Assembly: GCF_963378085.1 (NCBI RefSeq)
Contig: NZ_OY726395.1
Location: 3,534,001-3,598,000 of the forward strand
Source of the DNA: Mycolicibacterium sp. MU0050
GTDB lineage: Bacteria > Actinomycetota > Actinomycetes > Mycobacteriales > Mycobacteriaceae
Length of the DNA: 64,000 bases
Direction: 5' to 3'
Shown: piece by piece, positions 29,462 to 39,241 of the stretch
How the letters are laid out: each line of letters starts with the position of its first letter
Numbering within the stretch: the first letter of the stretch is position 1
Made by a program: the position numbers and the translations under genes
The notes under the pieces: model-generated
Databases searched by the model: none
What the model was told of the DNA's origin: nothing
What the model saw: the letters and a program-made list of their open reading frames with translations, nothing else

Positions 29462-30088
29462 ATGGCCAAGCTCGACATCACGACCCAGATCCGCAACATC
29501 GACCGTTACCTCGAAACCCTCGTCAACCCGCGGCATCGTCGCATCATCGCCAACTACCGGCGGCACGCGATCTTCGAGATCACCGGGCACAAGGAACGCA
29601 TATTCACCCCCGAGATGACCGTGGAGGAACCGGTCTACTACCTCAACGCCAACGGCATGAGCCTGACCCTCCAGGGCCGGGAGGAAGTGCTGGGCTTCTA
29701 CTCCTCGCTCGAGGAACGCGAGGCGACGGTCATGGTGGTCGAGGACGAGAGACTCGCGGTCGCCGACTGGGGATTCGCCTCCGAGGCGTGGTTCAACTCC
29801 TACATGCCGGGCCACCTGGTCCCGGAGGGCTGGGACGCCGACCCGGACAAGCTCTACATCCTCCGCCAGCACATCGCGATGAACTGGCCCTATGACGAAG
29901 CCGGCCGAATGATGGGCGAGCACGTCTACGAGCATGCCGATCTCGCCGAGTTGACGGAGGTCGCCGAAGACGAGTTCATCACCCTCGCCGAAGCCCGCGA
30001 GAAGCTCTTGCCGTTGCAGCAGGAACTTCCGGCGTACGACGGCACCCCGCAAACTGCGGCCACCCGCGGCTCGGGTGTCCCGGTATGA
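29462..30088 (+). CDS. Uncharacterised protein, possibly NTF2/SnoaL-like
   Basis: A 208-residue protein of unclear family. The span about 20-130 (RHRRIIANYRRHAIFEITGHKERIFTPEMTVEEPVYYL, then GREEVLGFYSSLEE, VVEDERLAVADWG) has the layout of an NTF2/SnoaL-like cone fold, which usually binds a small hydrophobic ligand. It is acidic in the C-terminal half. No signal or membrane segments. Its stop overlaps the VOC gene start by 4 bp, so the pair acts together. The pair lies in a block that I recall as absent from M. tuberculosis. Substrate unknown; lipid, steroid or xenobiotic breakdown would fit but is not shown. Confidence 0.6.
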   Translation: MAKLDITTQIRNIDRYLETLVNPRHRRIIANYRRHAIFEITGHKERIFTPEMTVEEPVYYLNANGMSLTLQGREEVLGFYSSLEEREATVMVVEDERLAVADWGFASEAWFNSYMPGHLVPEGWDADPDKLYILRQHIAMNWPYDEAGRMMGEHVYEHADLAELTEVAEDEFITLAEAREKLLPLQQELPAYDGTPQTAATRGSGVPV

Positions 30089-30615
30089 GCATCATCTTCG
30101 GACCGGCCCGGCAGAACGGCCTGGTGGTGGCGAACCTCGACGAGGCGGTGCAACGCTGGGTCGACAAGCTCGGCGCCGGCCCGTTCTTCGTTGTCCGGCA
30201 CCTTCCGCTGGACTACTTCACCTATCGGGGGCGTGCGAGCAGCCCCGACATCAGCGTGGCCTTGGGCAACCTGGGCGACCTGCAGATCGAGCTGATCGAA
30301 CAACACAACGACGAGCCCTCCCCCTACCGGCACTTCCTGACGGAGACCGGCCCCGGCCTGCACCACATCTCGGCGTGGACGGCGACCTACGACAACGACC
30401 TCGCCCGCCTACGCGACCGCGGACGCGAGCCGGACTGCGAGGGCAAGATCGCCGGCCTGTCCCGCTTCGCCTACTTCGAGTCGGATGCGACCGACGGCTC
30501 GGCGTTCGAGGTCTCCGATCTGGGCACGGAACATCAGTTCGGCGCCTTCCACGACCTGATCCGCGAGGCCTCGATCGGCTGGGACGGGTCCGACCCGGTT
30601 CGGTCGCTGATCTGA
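30085..30615 (+). CDS. VOC-family (glyoxalase-like) protein
   Basis: A 176-residue vicinal-oxygen-chelate protein of the Glyoxalase_4/epimerase-like type. The N-terminal strand FGPARQNGLVVANLDEAVQRWVDKLGAGPF and the metal-binding region GPGLHHISAWT are typical. The fold serves metal-dependent isomerases, epimerases and dioxygenases. ATGA overlap with the preceding gene signals coupled translation. A direct partnership in one catabolic step is likely but the reaction cannot be named. Confidence 0.8.
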   Translation: MSIIFGPARQNGLVVANLDEAVQRWVDKLGAGPFFVVRHLPLDYFTYRGRASSPDISVALGNLGDLQIELIEQHNDEPSPYRHFLTETGPGLHHISAWTATYDNDLARLRDRGREPDCEGKIAGLSRFAYFESDATDGSAFEVSDLGTEHQFGAFHDLIREASIGWDGSDPVRSLI

Positions 30616-30710
30616 CCGGCCGCGGCCCGGCCAATCGGTGCAGTCCCGACGCGCGAAATGCGCTTAGGATCTAGCCACCTGACGCATCGACGGCAACCTC
30701 GGGAGGGACC

Positions 30711-31034
30711 ATGGGCGACCCCAACATGCTGGCGATGACCACGTCCGACGTCATCTATTCGGCGGACTTCCTGGATTCGATCGGCACCACCGCCGGCGCC
30801 GAACGCCGCGCGCTGGCCGCGGAATTGTCCGGACACGGCACCGCCTGGCAGGAACAGGGCCGGCCGGGTTTCGCCGCCTTCATCGATGTGGTGAACCGGC
30901 AGGCCCAACGCACCGAAACCGAACTCGTCGAGGTCGCCGACAAGTTACGGCAGGCCGCCCGCGACTACACGACCGTCGCCGAGGAAGGCGCCGAGGCACT
31001 GCGCTATCACCGACCCGGCCCCGCGCCGCTCTAG
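30711..31034 (+). CDS. Small helical type VII secretion-like protein (EspC/WXG100-like)
   Basis: A 107-residue protein predicted as a helical hairpin. It resembles EspC/WXG100 substrates: MTTSDVIYSADFLDSIG, then AWQEQGRPGFAAFIDVVNRQAQRTETELVEVADKLRQAARDYTTVAEEGAE. The turn has WQEQG instead of WxG, and after Tyr86 the acidic residue falls at +5 rather than +4 (YxxxD/E), so export by an ESX system is uncertain. GGGAGGG precedes the ATG. Its stop TAG is part of the CTAG target duplication of an IS1182 element. No partner gene adjoins. Confidence 0.65.
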   Translation: MGDPNMLAMTTSDVIYSADFLDSIGTTAGAERRALAAELSGHGTAWQEQGRPGFAAFIDVVNRQAQRTETELVEVADKLRQAARDYTTVAEEGAEALRYHRPGPAPL

Positions 31035-32806
31035 GAGTCTGCTGAATTAATCCCGCGTGGCGGACCCAGTTGTGCTGGGGTTTTGGGGACAATTGGTGAG
31101 TGCAGGGTCGCTCTGAGGATCAGCGTGAGTTGTTGGATGCCGAATCGGTTGCGGGGCATCTTCTGAAGTCCGACAGCGTGTTCGCGTTTCTGGCTGCCCA
31201 TCGACGCGAGTTGTTTCCCGAGGAGATGTTCGCCGATCTGTTCCCGTCGCGGCGGGGACGTCCCAGTGTGCCGGCCGAGGTGATGGCTTCGGTGATCACG
31301 TTGCAGGCCTTACACGGTTTCTCCGATAACGAGACCGTCGATGCGGTGACCTTCGATCTGCGGTGGAAAGCCGCGTGCGGGCTACCGATCACCGCCGGGG
31401 CGTTCCATTCGACGACGTTGACCTACTGGCGGCGCCGGTTGGCGGCCTCGGACCGCCCGAACCGCATCTTCGAGGCCGTCAAAGCTGTCGTGGCGGCCAC
31501 CGGTGCGCTGGCGGGCAAGACACGACGAGCCTTGGATTCGACGATCCTTGACGATGCGGTGGCCACCCAGGACACCGTGACCCAGTTGATCGGGGCGATC
31601 CGCCGGGTCCGTCGCGAGGTCCCCGGTGCCGGGGAGGTCATCGCCGCCCAGTGCGGCGCCCATGATTACGACGACCCGGGTAAACCATCGATCACCTGGG
31701 ATGACGCCGCCGCGCGTGCAGCGTTGGTGGACGCCCTGGTCGGCGATGCCCACCGCCTGTTGGGGCATCTGCCCGAGCAGGAACTCGGCGCCCGCGCTGC
31801 CGAGGCGGTGGCGTTGTTGGCGTTGATCGCCGGCCAGGATGTCGAACCCGTCGACGATTCTGATGGCACCGACGGGCGGTGGCGTATCGCGCAACGGGTG
31901 GCTGCGGATCGGGTGATCTCTACCGTCGATCCTGAGGCCCGTCACGCCCACAAGACGGTGCATCGTCGCCAGGACGGCTTCAAAGCCCACATCGCGGTGG
32001 AGCCGGACACCGGCATCATCACCGACTGCGCTTTGACCAAGGCCAGCGGCCCCGACACCCACGACTCGGCAGTGGCCGCGCAGCTGCTCGCCGGGGAAGA
32101 TGCGCCAGTGACGGTGCTGGGTGATTCGGCCTACGGCAGCGGCGAATTTCGTGCGCATCTGGCCGAGGCCAAGCATGTCGATCGGGTTAAGTCCGCGCCG
32201 GTGCGCTCGGCGGTCGCCGGGGGTTTCACCGTCGATGACTTCGCTATCGATCACCGCAACAAGACGGCAACCTGTCCGGCCGCGCTGACCCGCCCCATCA
32301 CCGCCTCTGGCAGCGTCACCTTCGGTGCCGCGTGCCGCGGATGCCGATTGCGGGCACAGTGCACCACCAGTCACGGCGGTCGCAGCCTCACCCTGCGGCC
32401 CTACGATGCTCTCCAGCGGGCAGCGCGCAAAGAATCGCGAAACCCGGACTGGCTCAACGAATATCGCACTCACCGGCCCATGGTGGAGCGGACCATTGCC
32501 TGGCTAGCTCGAGGCAACCGTAAAGTCCGCTACCGCGGCGTCACCAAGAACGATCACTGGCTGCACCACCGCGCCGCCGCGGTGAACCTGCGACGCTTGA
32601 TCACCCTGGGATTGACCCACACCGGTGCCCACTGGGCCATCGCCTGACCCCCGCCACCAGACCTTTGCGGGCACAAGCACCATCCACCACGCTCAACACG
32701 GCCCGCGATGGCCCCACAAAAAGTCGACCGCCGAACCCGACCGAACCCACCGGCCACACAGCGCTTCGAGGCACCCCACCCCAAACACCCCTAATTCAGC
32801 AGACTC
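31035..32806 (+). mobile_element. IS1182-family insertion sequence
   Basis: A 1772-bp complete element. The ends are a perfect 15-bp inverted repeat GAGTCTGCTGAATTA (31035-31049; complement at 32792-32806). The flanks carry identical CTAG (31031-31034 and 32807-32810), a palindromic 4-bp target duplication as usual for this family. With the duplication the repeat reads as 19 bp. It encodes one intact transposase; 32648-32791 after the transposase is non-coding. Perfect ends and intact gene suggest recent movement. Confidence 0.95.
31100..32647 (+). CDS. IS1182-family transposase
   Basis: A 515-residue DDE transposase. The N-terminal DUF772-type region (about 45-130) contains VPAEVMASVITLQALHGFSDNETVDAVTFDLRW. 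DDE-type landmarks are RALDSTILDD, VLGDSAYGSGEF and the C-terminal ERTIAWLARGNRKVRYRG, which likely supplies the glutamate. A zinc-ribbon-like CPAAL...CRGCRLRAQC segment lies before the last part. GTG start near 31100 assumed. No frameshift or stop; likely active. Confidence 0.93.
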   Translation: MQGRSEDQRELLDAESVAGHLLKSDSVFAFLAAHRRELFPEEMFADLFPSRRGRPSVPAEVMASVITLQALHGFSDNETVDAVTFDLRWKAACGLPITAGAFHSTTLTYWRRRLAASDRPNRIFEAVKAVVAATGALAGKTRRALDSTILDDAVATQDTVTQLIGAIRRVRREVPGAGEVIAAQCGAHDYDDPGKPSITWDDAAARAALVDALVGDAHRLLGHLPEQELGARAAEAVALLALIAGQDVEPVDDSDGTDGRWRIAQRVAADRVISTVDPEARHAHKTVHRRQDGFKAHIAVEPDTGIITDCALTKASGPDTHDSAVAAQLLAGEDAPVTVLGDSAYGSGEFRAHLAEAKHVDRVKSAPVRSAVAGGFTVDDFAIDHRNKTATCPAALTRPITASGSVTFGAACRGCRLRAQCTTSHGGRSLTLRPYDALQRAARKESRNPDWLNEYRTHRPMVERTIAWLARGNRKVRYRGVTKNDHWLHHRAAAVNLRRLITLGLTHTGAHWAIA

Positions 32807-32819
32807 CTAGCGCACGGCG

Positions 32820-33452
32820 TCACTTCAAGGGCAGCGCCGCCACCACGTCCGCCGGCGCGCTCCGCGGTCCCAGCGTCAGCCAGCGCCCGGCCCAGTTCGC
32901 CGCCGCCAATTCGGCGTAGACCGCGCCGGTCCGCTGTTGCAGCGCCCCGTCGCGTTCGTAGGAGTCACGTTCGCGCGCCGGCTCGTGCACGGCCCGCCGG
33001 CGCGCCCGCTGCCCGGCCAACTCGACCGAGACATCCAGCAGAAGTTGACAATCCGGCTTCGGCAGACCGAGCCGCTCGAACTCCAGCCGGTACACCCAGT
33101 CGACCACCTCGCCGTCGGCCCGCTGGTGCAGGCGCGCGGCGCTGTAGGCCGCGTTGGAGGCCACGTAGCGATCCAGGATCACCACGTCGTGGGACGCGGT
33201 GAGCCGGTCGATCTCGGCGCGGGCGCCGGACCGGTCCAGGGCGAACAGCGTTGCCATGGCATACACCGAATCCGCCAGGTCGCCGTGCTCACCGTGCAGC
33301 GCCTCGGCGGCCAGGTCCGCGTGCACCGACGCGCCGTAGCGCGGGAAGGCCAAGGTGGCGACCGTTTTTCCGGCGCCCACGAACTCGGCACGCAGGCCCT
33401 CGGTCAACGTCCGCTTGCCCGCCCCGTCCAGACCTTCGATCACGATGAGCAC
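32820..33452 (-). CDS. tmk: Thymidylate kinase
   Basis: A 210-residue kinase converting dTMP to dTDP. P-loop EGLDGAGKRTL (about 6-16) carries the arginine-containing variant seen in mycobacterial TMK. The DRY motif is VILDRYVASNAAYS, and the lid region follows. GTG start (MLIVIEGLDG). Downstream of the mtrAB locus in reference mycobacteria, it is here separated from mtrA by the inserted NTF2/VOC/secretion/IS1182 block. Its stop is 10 bp from the IS flank. Confidence 0.96.
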   Translation of the reverse strand: MLIVIEGLDGAGKRTLTEGLRAEFVGAGKTVATLAFPRYGASVHADLAAEALHGEHGDLADSVYAMATLFALDRSGARAEIDRLTASHDVVILDRYVASNAAYSAARLHQRADGEVVDWVYRLEFERLGLPKPDCQLLLDVSVELAGQRARRRAVHEPARERDSYERDGALQQRTGAVYAELAAANWAGRWLTLGPRSAPADVVAALPLK

Positions 33453-33522
33453 GGGGCGAGCCTAGCGGGCCGCGGCCGCCGCTCCCGGCGCCCGTGAATC
33501 GGCGCGCAGTAGCGTGGCGATC

Positions 33523-34449
33523 ATGGTGCTCGCAGCAGCTGTTCAACTCGAAGCGGTCCTCGGCGACGTTCCCGCCAACTTGGCGGCCTGCGAAACGCTG
33601 GCCGACGAGGCCGGGCGCGCCGGGGCACGGATCATCGCGTTGCCCGAGTTCTTCACCACCGGCATCGGCTTCGACGACTCGCTTGTCGATGCCGCGCTGC
33701 CCCCGGACGGCGCGGCCACCACCCTGCTCACCACGCTCGCCCGACGGCACCGGGCGCTGGTCGGTGGGTCGTTCCTGTGTCGAGACGCCGACGGGCACGT
33801 GCGCAACGCCTACCTCGCCGCCACCCCAGAGGGCGTTGTCGGGCGGCACGACAAAGACCTACCCACCATGTGGGAGAACTGCTTCTACACCGGCGGTCAC
33901 GACGACGGCGTGCTGTCGACCGGCGAGTACCAACTCGGCGCGGCGGTGTGCTGGGAGTTGATGCGCAGCCAGACCGCCACGCGGCTGCGGTCCCGGGTCG
34001 ATCTGGTGATGACCGGGTCCGGCTGGTGGTCGATCCCGCCGTGGCCACCGCGGGTGGTGTTCGACCGGTGGGAGCACCGGAACGCCGCGACGGCCCGGGC
34101 GGTGACCCCAGCCTTCGCGAAGTACGTCGGGGCTCCCGTCGTCCACGCCGCGCACGCCGGGGATCTCACCTGCGCCATGCCGTGGCTGCCCCTGAAGTAC
34201 CGCGGCCGGTTCGAAGGCTCCACCATGATCGTCGATGCGGCAGGCAACATCCTCGCCGAGCGCGGGCCCGATGAGGGCCAGGGAATCGTGTACGCGGAGA
34301 TCGAAATCGGCCGCGTCACACCACTACTCGACGTACCGGACCGGTACTGGCTGCACCCGCGCGGACCATTGCCCAGCGTGGTCTGGCACTACCAACGCTG
34401 GCACGGCCGGCGGTGGTACCGGCGCGAGGTGGCACGCGCACCCCGCTAA
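33523..34449 (+). CDS. Nitrilase-superfamily carbon-nitrogen hydrolase
   Basis: A 308-residue enzyme with the Glu-Lys-Cys triad: Glu42 (LPEFF), Lys111 (HDKDLPT) and Cys143 (AVCWELMRS). It hydrolyses a nitrile or amide C-N bond. MVLAAAVQLE is the usual N terminus; a GTG 9 bp upstream is an alternative start. The C-terminal region (WHYQRWHGRRWYRREVARAPR) is basic and longer than in small omega-amidases. Divergent from tmk across 70 bp. No operon partner; substrate unknown. Confidence 0.88.
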   Translation: MVLAAAVQLEAVLGDVPANLAACETLADEAGRAGARIIALPEFFTTGIGFDDSLVDAALPPDGAATTLLTTLARRHRALVGGSFLCRDADGHVRNAYLAATPEGVVGRHDKDLPTMWENCFYTGGHDDGVLSTGEYQLGAAVCWELMRSQTATRLRSRVDLVMTGSGWWSIPPWPPRVVFDRWEHRNAATARAVTPAFAKYVGAPVVHAAHAGDLTCAMPWLPLKYRGRFEGSTMIVDAAGNILAERGPDEGQGIVYAEIEIGRVTPLLDVPDRYWLHPRGPLPSVVWHYQRWHGRRWYRREVARAPR

Positions 34450-34581
34450 TACGTCCCGCAGTTCGGCGCGGTGGGGATTCCGTTGAACCGGTCGGCGAGA
34501 CAACCCCTCGACGCAGCGCCCGGCCCATCGCGCCACGCTGACAAGATCATCGCGGCGCGCGTCGGGGAATCGTCAGGCGGC

Positions 34582-35196
34582 TCAACCCCCCACGATGGCG
34601 CCGCTGCGCGCGTCGACGTCGATCTCGACCTCTGAGCCGTCGGGACGCACCAGCTCGATCTGCCACACGATGGCGTCGCGCTCGTTGTCGATCTGGATGT
34701 CGCTGACGGCGGCGTCCGGTTCGCGCTCCAACGCCGTCTGCATGGCCCGGACCGCATCGACCTGCGCCTCCTGAACCTTGGCCACGCCGTCGCCGGGATC
34801 ATCGTCTTGGCGCTGCCCGACGACCTCGTTGCCGTCCGCGCTGACCCGCACCTCGAACTCGTTGCCGTCGGAGGCCACGTCGATGACGAAAACCCGTTGC
34901 TCGTCCCGGGATTCGACTTCCAGGTCGAACGGTCGACCGTTCGGCACGGCTGCCCCCGCGGCCTGCAGGGCCCGTTCCACCGCCTCGGCGGGCATGCCCT
35001 TGCCGGCGTGCTGCGAGGCGGGCGCGCCCGGGGCAGGCGACGTGGTGGCCTCGGCCGCCCCCGCGGTCTCGGTGGTCTTGGTGGTCTCGGCGGCGGTGTC
35101 GGTGGCCGGCTGACTCTCGGTGTCACTCGAACAGCCGCTCAACACCAGTGCGGCGGCGAGCAGGCCCAGGCCCGCCGGACGTCCCCAATGCATCAT
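34582..35196 (-). CDS. PepSY-domain lipoprotein
   Basis: A 204-residue exported protein. The signal peptide ends in lipobox LSGC (Cys22), followed by a Thr/Ala-rich linker (about 23-65). Two PepSY-like repeats follow (about 68-130 and 140-204), the second ending EVEIDVDARSGAIVGG. PepSY domains bind or inhibit peptidases, or act as sensors, at the outer membrane face. No partner protease adjoins. It converges on the nitrilase gene across 132 bp that hold nothing recognisable. Either of the first two ATGs could be the start. Confidence 0.83.
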   Translation of the reverse strand: MMHWGRPAGLGLLAAALVLSGCSSDTESQPATDTAAETTKTTETAGAAEATTSPAPGAPASQHAGKGMPAEAVERALQAAGAAVPNGRPFDLEVESRDEQRVFVIDVASDGNEFEVRVSADGNEVVGQRQDDDPGDGVAKVQEAQVDAVRAMQTALEREPDAAVSDIQIDNERDAIVWQIELVRPDGSEVEIDVDARSGAIVGG

Positions 35197-35268
35197 GATG
35201 CGCTCCCAACGCTGAGTCGTGATGCCCGTCAGGTACCCGCCGCGGCGTCACCTCACACCCCACAATCA

Positions 35269-35303
35269 GAATCGCCCGAATCCTCGCGGGATTCGGGCGA
35301 TTC
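35269..35303. terminator. Hairpin terminator after sahH
   Basis: A perfect 15-bp inverted repeat (35269-35283 with 35289-35303) with a 5-nt loop, 24 bp after the sahH stop on the minus strand. No T-tract. It should separate sahH transcription from the PepSY lipoprotein gene. Confidence 0.8.
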
Positions 35304-35326
35304 CGATGCGGTCTACGCGCGTTGGA

Positions 35327-36781
<1,455 letters not shown>

Positions 36782-36835
36782 TCGAAATAGCTTCCTTCGC
36801 GGTCCAGTGGGTTAGCCCGTCCACACGGTAGACGG

Positions 36836-36859
36836 CCGCCGGGAAGGACTCCCCGGCGG
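36836..36859. terminator. Hairpin after the TetR gene
   Basis: CCGCCGGG/CCCGGCGG form a perfect 8-bp stem (36836-36843 with 36852-36859) with an 8-nt loop, directly after the TetR stop. Possible terminator or attenuator before sahH; no U-tract. Confidence 0.5.
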
Positions 36860-36860
36860 A

Positions 36861-37505
36861 TCAGTCGGTCTGGATCTCACCGTACCGCTCGGCGAACGGC
36901 GTCATGAGCCTCGCGAGATCTCCCGCGACGTCGTGGTCGGCCTCCGGGGGCATCGAGACATAGCTCATGGCCAGCCGGACGATGGCCCGGGCCAGCACCC
37001 CGGCGTCCTCCTCGCTGGCCGACACCCAGCTGTTCATGAACGACTCGGTGAGCTTGGCCGAGGCGCGGGAGATGATCGGCGCACTGTCGGTGGTGATCAG
37101 CTGCAGCAGGTCCGGCTTGGCGACGCCGGTCAGCAGCGAGATCACCAGCGGGTCGGCGGCCGACTCGGTGAAGAACGACCGGAACCCCTCCAGGAACGCC
37201 GGATACATCTGGCCGACGTTGTTGTCGATCGCGTCGCCGACGGCGGCCACCAGGCGGTCGGCCAACCGCAGCGCGTACCCCTGGGCCAGGCCCTGCCGCG
37301 ACCCGAATTCGTTGTAGATGGTCTGCCGGCTCACCCCGGCCGCCTTGGCCACATCGGAGAGCGTGACCGACGACCAGTCCTTGGTGAGCAGCAGGTCGCG
37401 CATGGCGTCGAGCACCATTTCGCGCAGTAGCCCCCGGGAGGCCTCGGCGTAGGGAATCCGCGCCGAGGCGCTCCGTCGACCCGCCGGCTGCTGCGTGCTA
37501 CTCAC
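36861..37505 (-). CDS. alkX: TetR regulator of the alkane hydroxylase operon (AlkX-like)
   Basis: A 214-residue TetR protein. The helix-turn-helix is VTLSDVAKAAGVSRQTIYNEF (about 37-57), the rest is a helical ligand domain. It is the last gene of alkB-rubA-rubB-tetR, the position of the alkane-responsive repressor AlkX (Rv3249c). GTG start at 37503-37505 (VSSTQQ). The expected ligand is a long-chain alkane or fatty acid. It could also bind the related desaturase operators at 16.3 and 17.6 kb, but that is not shown. Confidence 0.88.
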   Translation of the reverse strand: MSSTQQPAGRRSASARIPYAEASRGLLREMVLDAMRDLLLTKDWSSVTLSDVAKAAGVSRQTIYNEFGSRQGLAQGYALRLADRLVAAVGDAIDNNVGQMYPAFLEGFRSFFTESAADPLVISLLTGVAKPDLLQLITTDSAPIISRASAKLTESFMNSWVSASEEDAGVLARAIVRLAMSYVSMPPEADHDVAGDLARLMTPFAERYGEIQTD

Positions 37506-37552
37506 ACGCGCGACAATAACGCCTCCGGCGGCTGCGCTCGGTGCCGCCGCGG

Positions 37553-37738
37553 TCACGGCCGGACGACTTCCACCATCTCGAAGTCGGATTTCGCGGCGCC
37601 GCAGTCCGGGCAGCTCCAGTCGTCGGGGATGTCCTCCCAGCGGGTGCCCGGGGCGATGCCGTCCTCCGGCCAGCCCTTGGCCTCGTCGTACTCGAACCCG
37701 CACTGCACACAGACGAAGAGCTTGTACGCCGCACTCAT
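37553..37738 (-). CDS. rubB: Rubredoxin RubB
   Basis: A 61-residue rubredoxin. The iron is held by CVQCG (Cys10/Cys13) and CPDCG. It carries electrons from rubredoxin reductase to AlkB. The ATG overlaps the rubA stop by 4 bp. The [15 protein letters not shown] block is typical of AlkG-type rubredoxins. TetR begins 47 bp further on. Confidence 0.95.
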   Translation of the reverse strand: MSAAYKLFVCVQCGFEYDEAKGWPEDGIAPGTRWEDIPDDWSCPDCGAAKSDFEMVEVVRP

Positions 37739-37908
37739 GAGGGCACTCCTACCGGTTCGAAGTCGATCTTCTCGCGCACCCCGCAGTCCGGGCAGCACCA
37801 GTCGTCGGGAATCTGATCCCAGCCGGTGCCGGGCGGGAACCCCTCCCGCGCGGCGCCCTTGGCCTCGTCGTAGACGTAGTCGCAGATCGGACAGCGGTAG
37901 CTGCTCAT
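37735..37908 (-). CDS. rubA: Rubredoxin RubA
   Basis: A 57-residue rubredoxin with iron ligands in CPICD and CPDCG. Its ATG overlaps the alkB stop and its stop overlaps the rubB start, both ATGA, so the three are translationally coupled. The same reading frame happens to stay open across alkB, but no fusion is supported. Donor to AlkB. Confidence 0.95.
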   Translation of the reverse strand: MSSYRCPICDYVYDEAKGAAREGFPPGTGWDQIPDDWCCPDCGVREKIDFEPVGVPS

Positions 37909-39146
37909 GCCGAGGCCTCCGTCGAGCCGTACCGGGCCAGCACCTTGTCGCGCACCCGGGGATGGATGTTCACCCGGCTGATGTCGCCGTCGTAGTGCTC
38001 GAGCACCCGGTGATCCATCAGCTTGCGCCACAGCGGCGGGAAGTAGGTCAGCCCGATCAGGGACGCGTAGCCGCTGGGCAGGTTCGGCGCCTCGGCCATG
38101 CTGCGCAGCGTCTGGTAGCGCCGCGTCGGGTTGGCGTGGTGGTCGCTGTGCCGCTGCAGGTGGTACAGGAACAGGTTGGTGACGATGTGGTCGGAGTTCC
38201 AGCTGTGCTGCGGGCCGCACCGCTCGTACCGGCCGCTGGCGGTCTTCTGCCGCAGCAGGCCGTAATGCTCGAGGTAGTTGACCGCCTCCAACAGGCTGAA
38301 CCCGAACACCGCCGAGATCACCATGTACGGGACCAGCCCGACGCCGAACACCGCGATCAGCACGCCCCAGAACACCGCCGACATCGCCCAGGCGTTGAGC
38401 ACGTCGTTGGACGGATACGTTCTCGGATCCCACGGGCTGCGCCCGCCACGCCGCAGACGGGCGGCCTCCAGCTGCCAGGACGACTTCAGCCCGCCCCACA
38501 CGCTGCGCGGCAGGAACTCCCAGAACGTCTCGCCGAACCGGCCCGACGCCGGGTCCTCGGGCGTGGCGACCCGCACGTGGTGGCCGCGGTTGTGCTCGAT
38601 GTAGAAGTGCCCGTACCAGGTCTGCGCCAGGGTGATCTTGGCCAGCCAGCGCTCCAGGGAAGCCTTCTTGTGGCCCAGTTCGTGCGCGGTGTTGATGCCC
38701 ACGCCGCCGAGCACGCCGATCGACAGCGCCAGGCCGATCTTGGCCGGCCAGCCCAGCGCGCCGTCGAAGCCCAGCCAACTCAGGTCCGACGCGGTGAACA
38801 GGTAGGCGCCCACGATCACGCTGGCGTACTGGAACGGGATGTAGAGGTAGGTGCAGTACCGGTAGTACCGGTCGTTCTCGAGGCGCTCCATCACCTCGTC
38901 GGGCGCGTTCTGCCCGTCGGGCCCGAACCGCAGGTCCAGCAGCGGCAGCACGATGTACAGCAGGATCGGGCCGATCCAGAACGGGATCTGCGCCGCGGTG
39001 TGCCAGCCCGCGGTGTTCAGCGCCCACACCACCGGCAGCATGACGAACAGCGCGGTGGGCACGATCAGACCCATCAGCCACAGGTAGCGCTTCCTGTCGC
39101 GCCACTGCTCGCCGCTGGCGAGCGTCGTTTCCTCCAGTGAAGTCAC
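37905..39146 (-). CDS. alkB: Alkane 1-monooxygenase
   Basis: A 413-residue integral-membrane di-iron hydroxylase that oxidises n-alkanes to 1-alkanols. Histidine boxes HELGH (155-159), EHNRGHH (184-190) and QRHSDHH (near 330), plus the AlkB signature NYLEHYG, are present, with about six membrane helices. GTG start at 39144-39146. First gene of alkB-rubA-rubB-tetR. An inverted-repeat cluster lies 49-72 bp upstream. Confidence 0.97.
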   Translation of the reverse strand: MTSLEETTLASGEQWRDRKRYLWLMGLIVPTALFVMLPVVWALNTAGWHTAAQIPFWIGPILLYIVLPLLDLRFGPDGQNAPDEVMERLENDRYYRYCTYLYIPFQYASVIVGAYLFTASDLSWLGFDGALGWPAKIGLALSIGVLGGVGINTAHELGHKKASLERWLAKITLAQTWYGHFYIEHNRGHHVRVATPEDPASGRFGETFWEFLPRSVWGGLKSSWQLEAARLRRGGRSPWDPRTYPSNDVLNAWAMSAVFWGVLIAVFGVGLVPYMVISAVFGFSLLEAVNYLEHYGLLRQKTASGRYERCGPQHSWNSDHIVTNLFLYHLQRHSDHHANPTRRYQTLRSMAEAPNLPSGYASLIGLTYFPPLWRKLMDHRVLEHYDGDISRVNIHPRVRDKVLARYGSTEASA

Positions 39147-39194
39147 CGTCTACCTCCAAGTGAGTGCGATCACGTCGATGCCTTGACTATAGAG

Positions 39195-39218
39195 GCCGAT
39201 TTGTCGGCTGTCTAGACA
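39195..39218. promoter_or_regulatory. Candidate operator upstream of alkB
   Basis: GCCGA-TTTG-TCGGC (39195-39208) is directly followed by TGTCTAGACA (39209-39218), a 10-bp perfect palindrome. They lie 49-72 bp before the alkB GTG, in the 95-bp gap before the permease gene. Likely binding region of the operon's TetR regulator. Confidence 0.5.
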
Positions 39219-39241
39219 TCAGGGAGGTATTTGTAAAGCAA

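Noticed and set aside
37735..39159. Possible alkB-rubredoxin fusion of 474 residues
   Set aside because: The frame is that of rubA; upstream of its ATG the translation is Arg/Ala-rich nonsense while alkB's own frame has intact histidine boxes.
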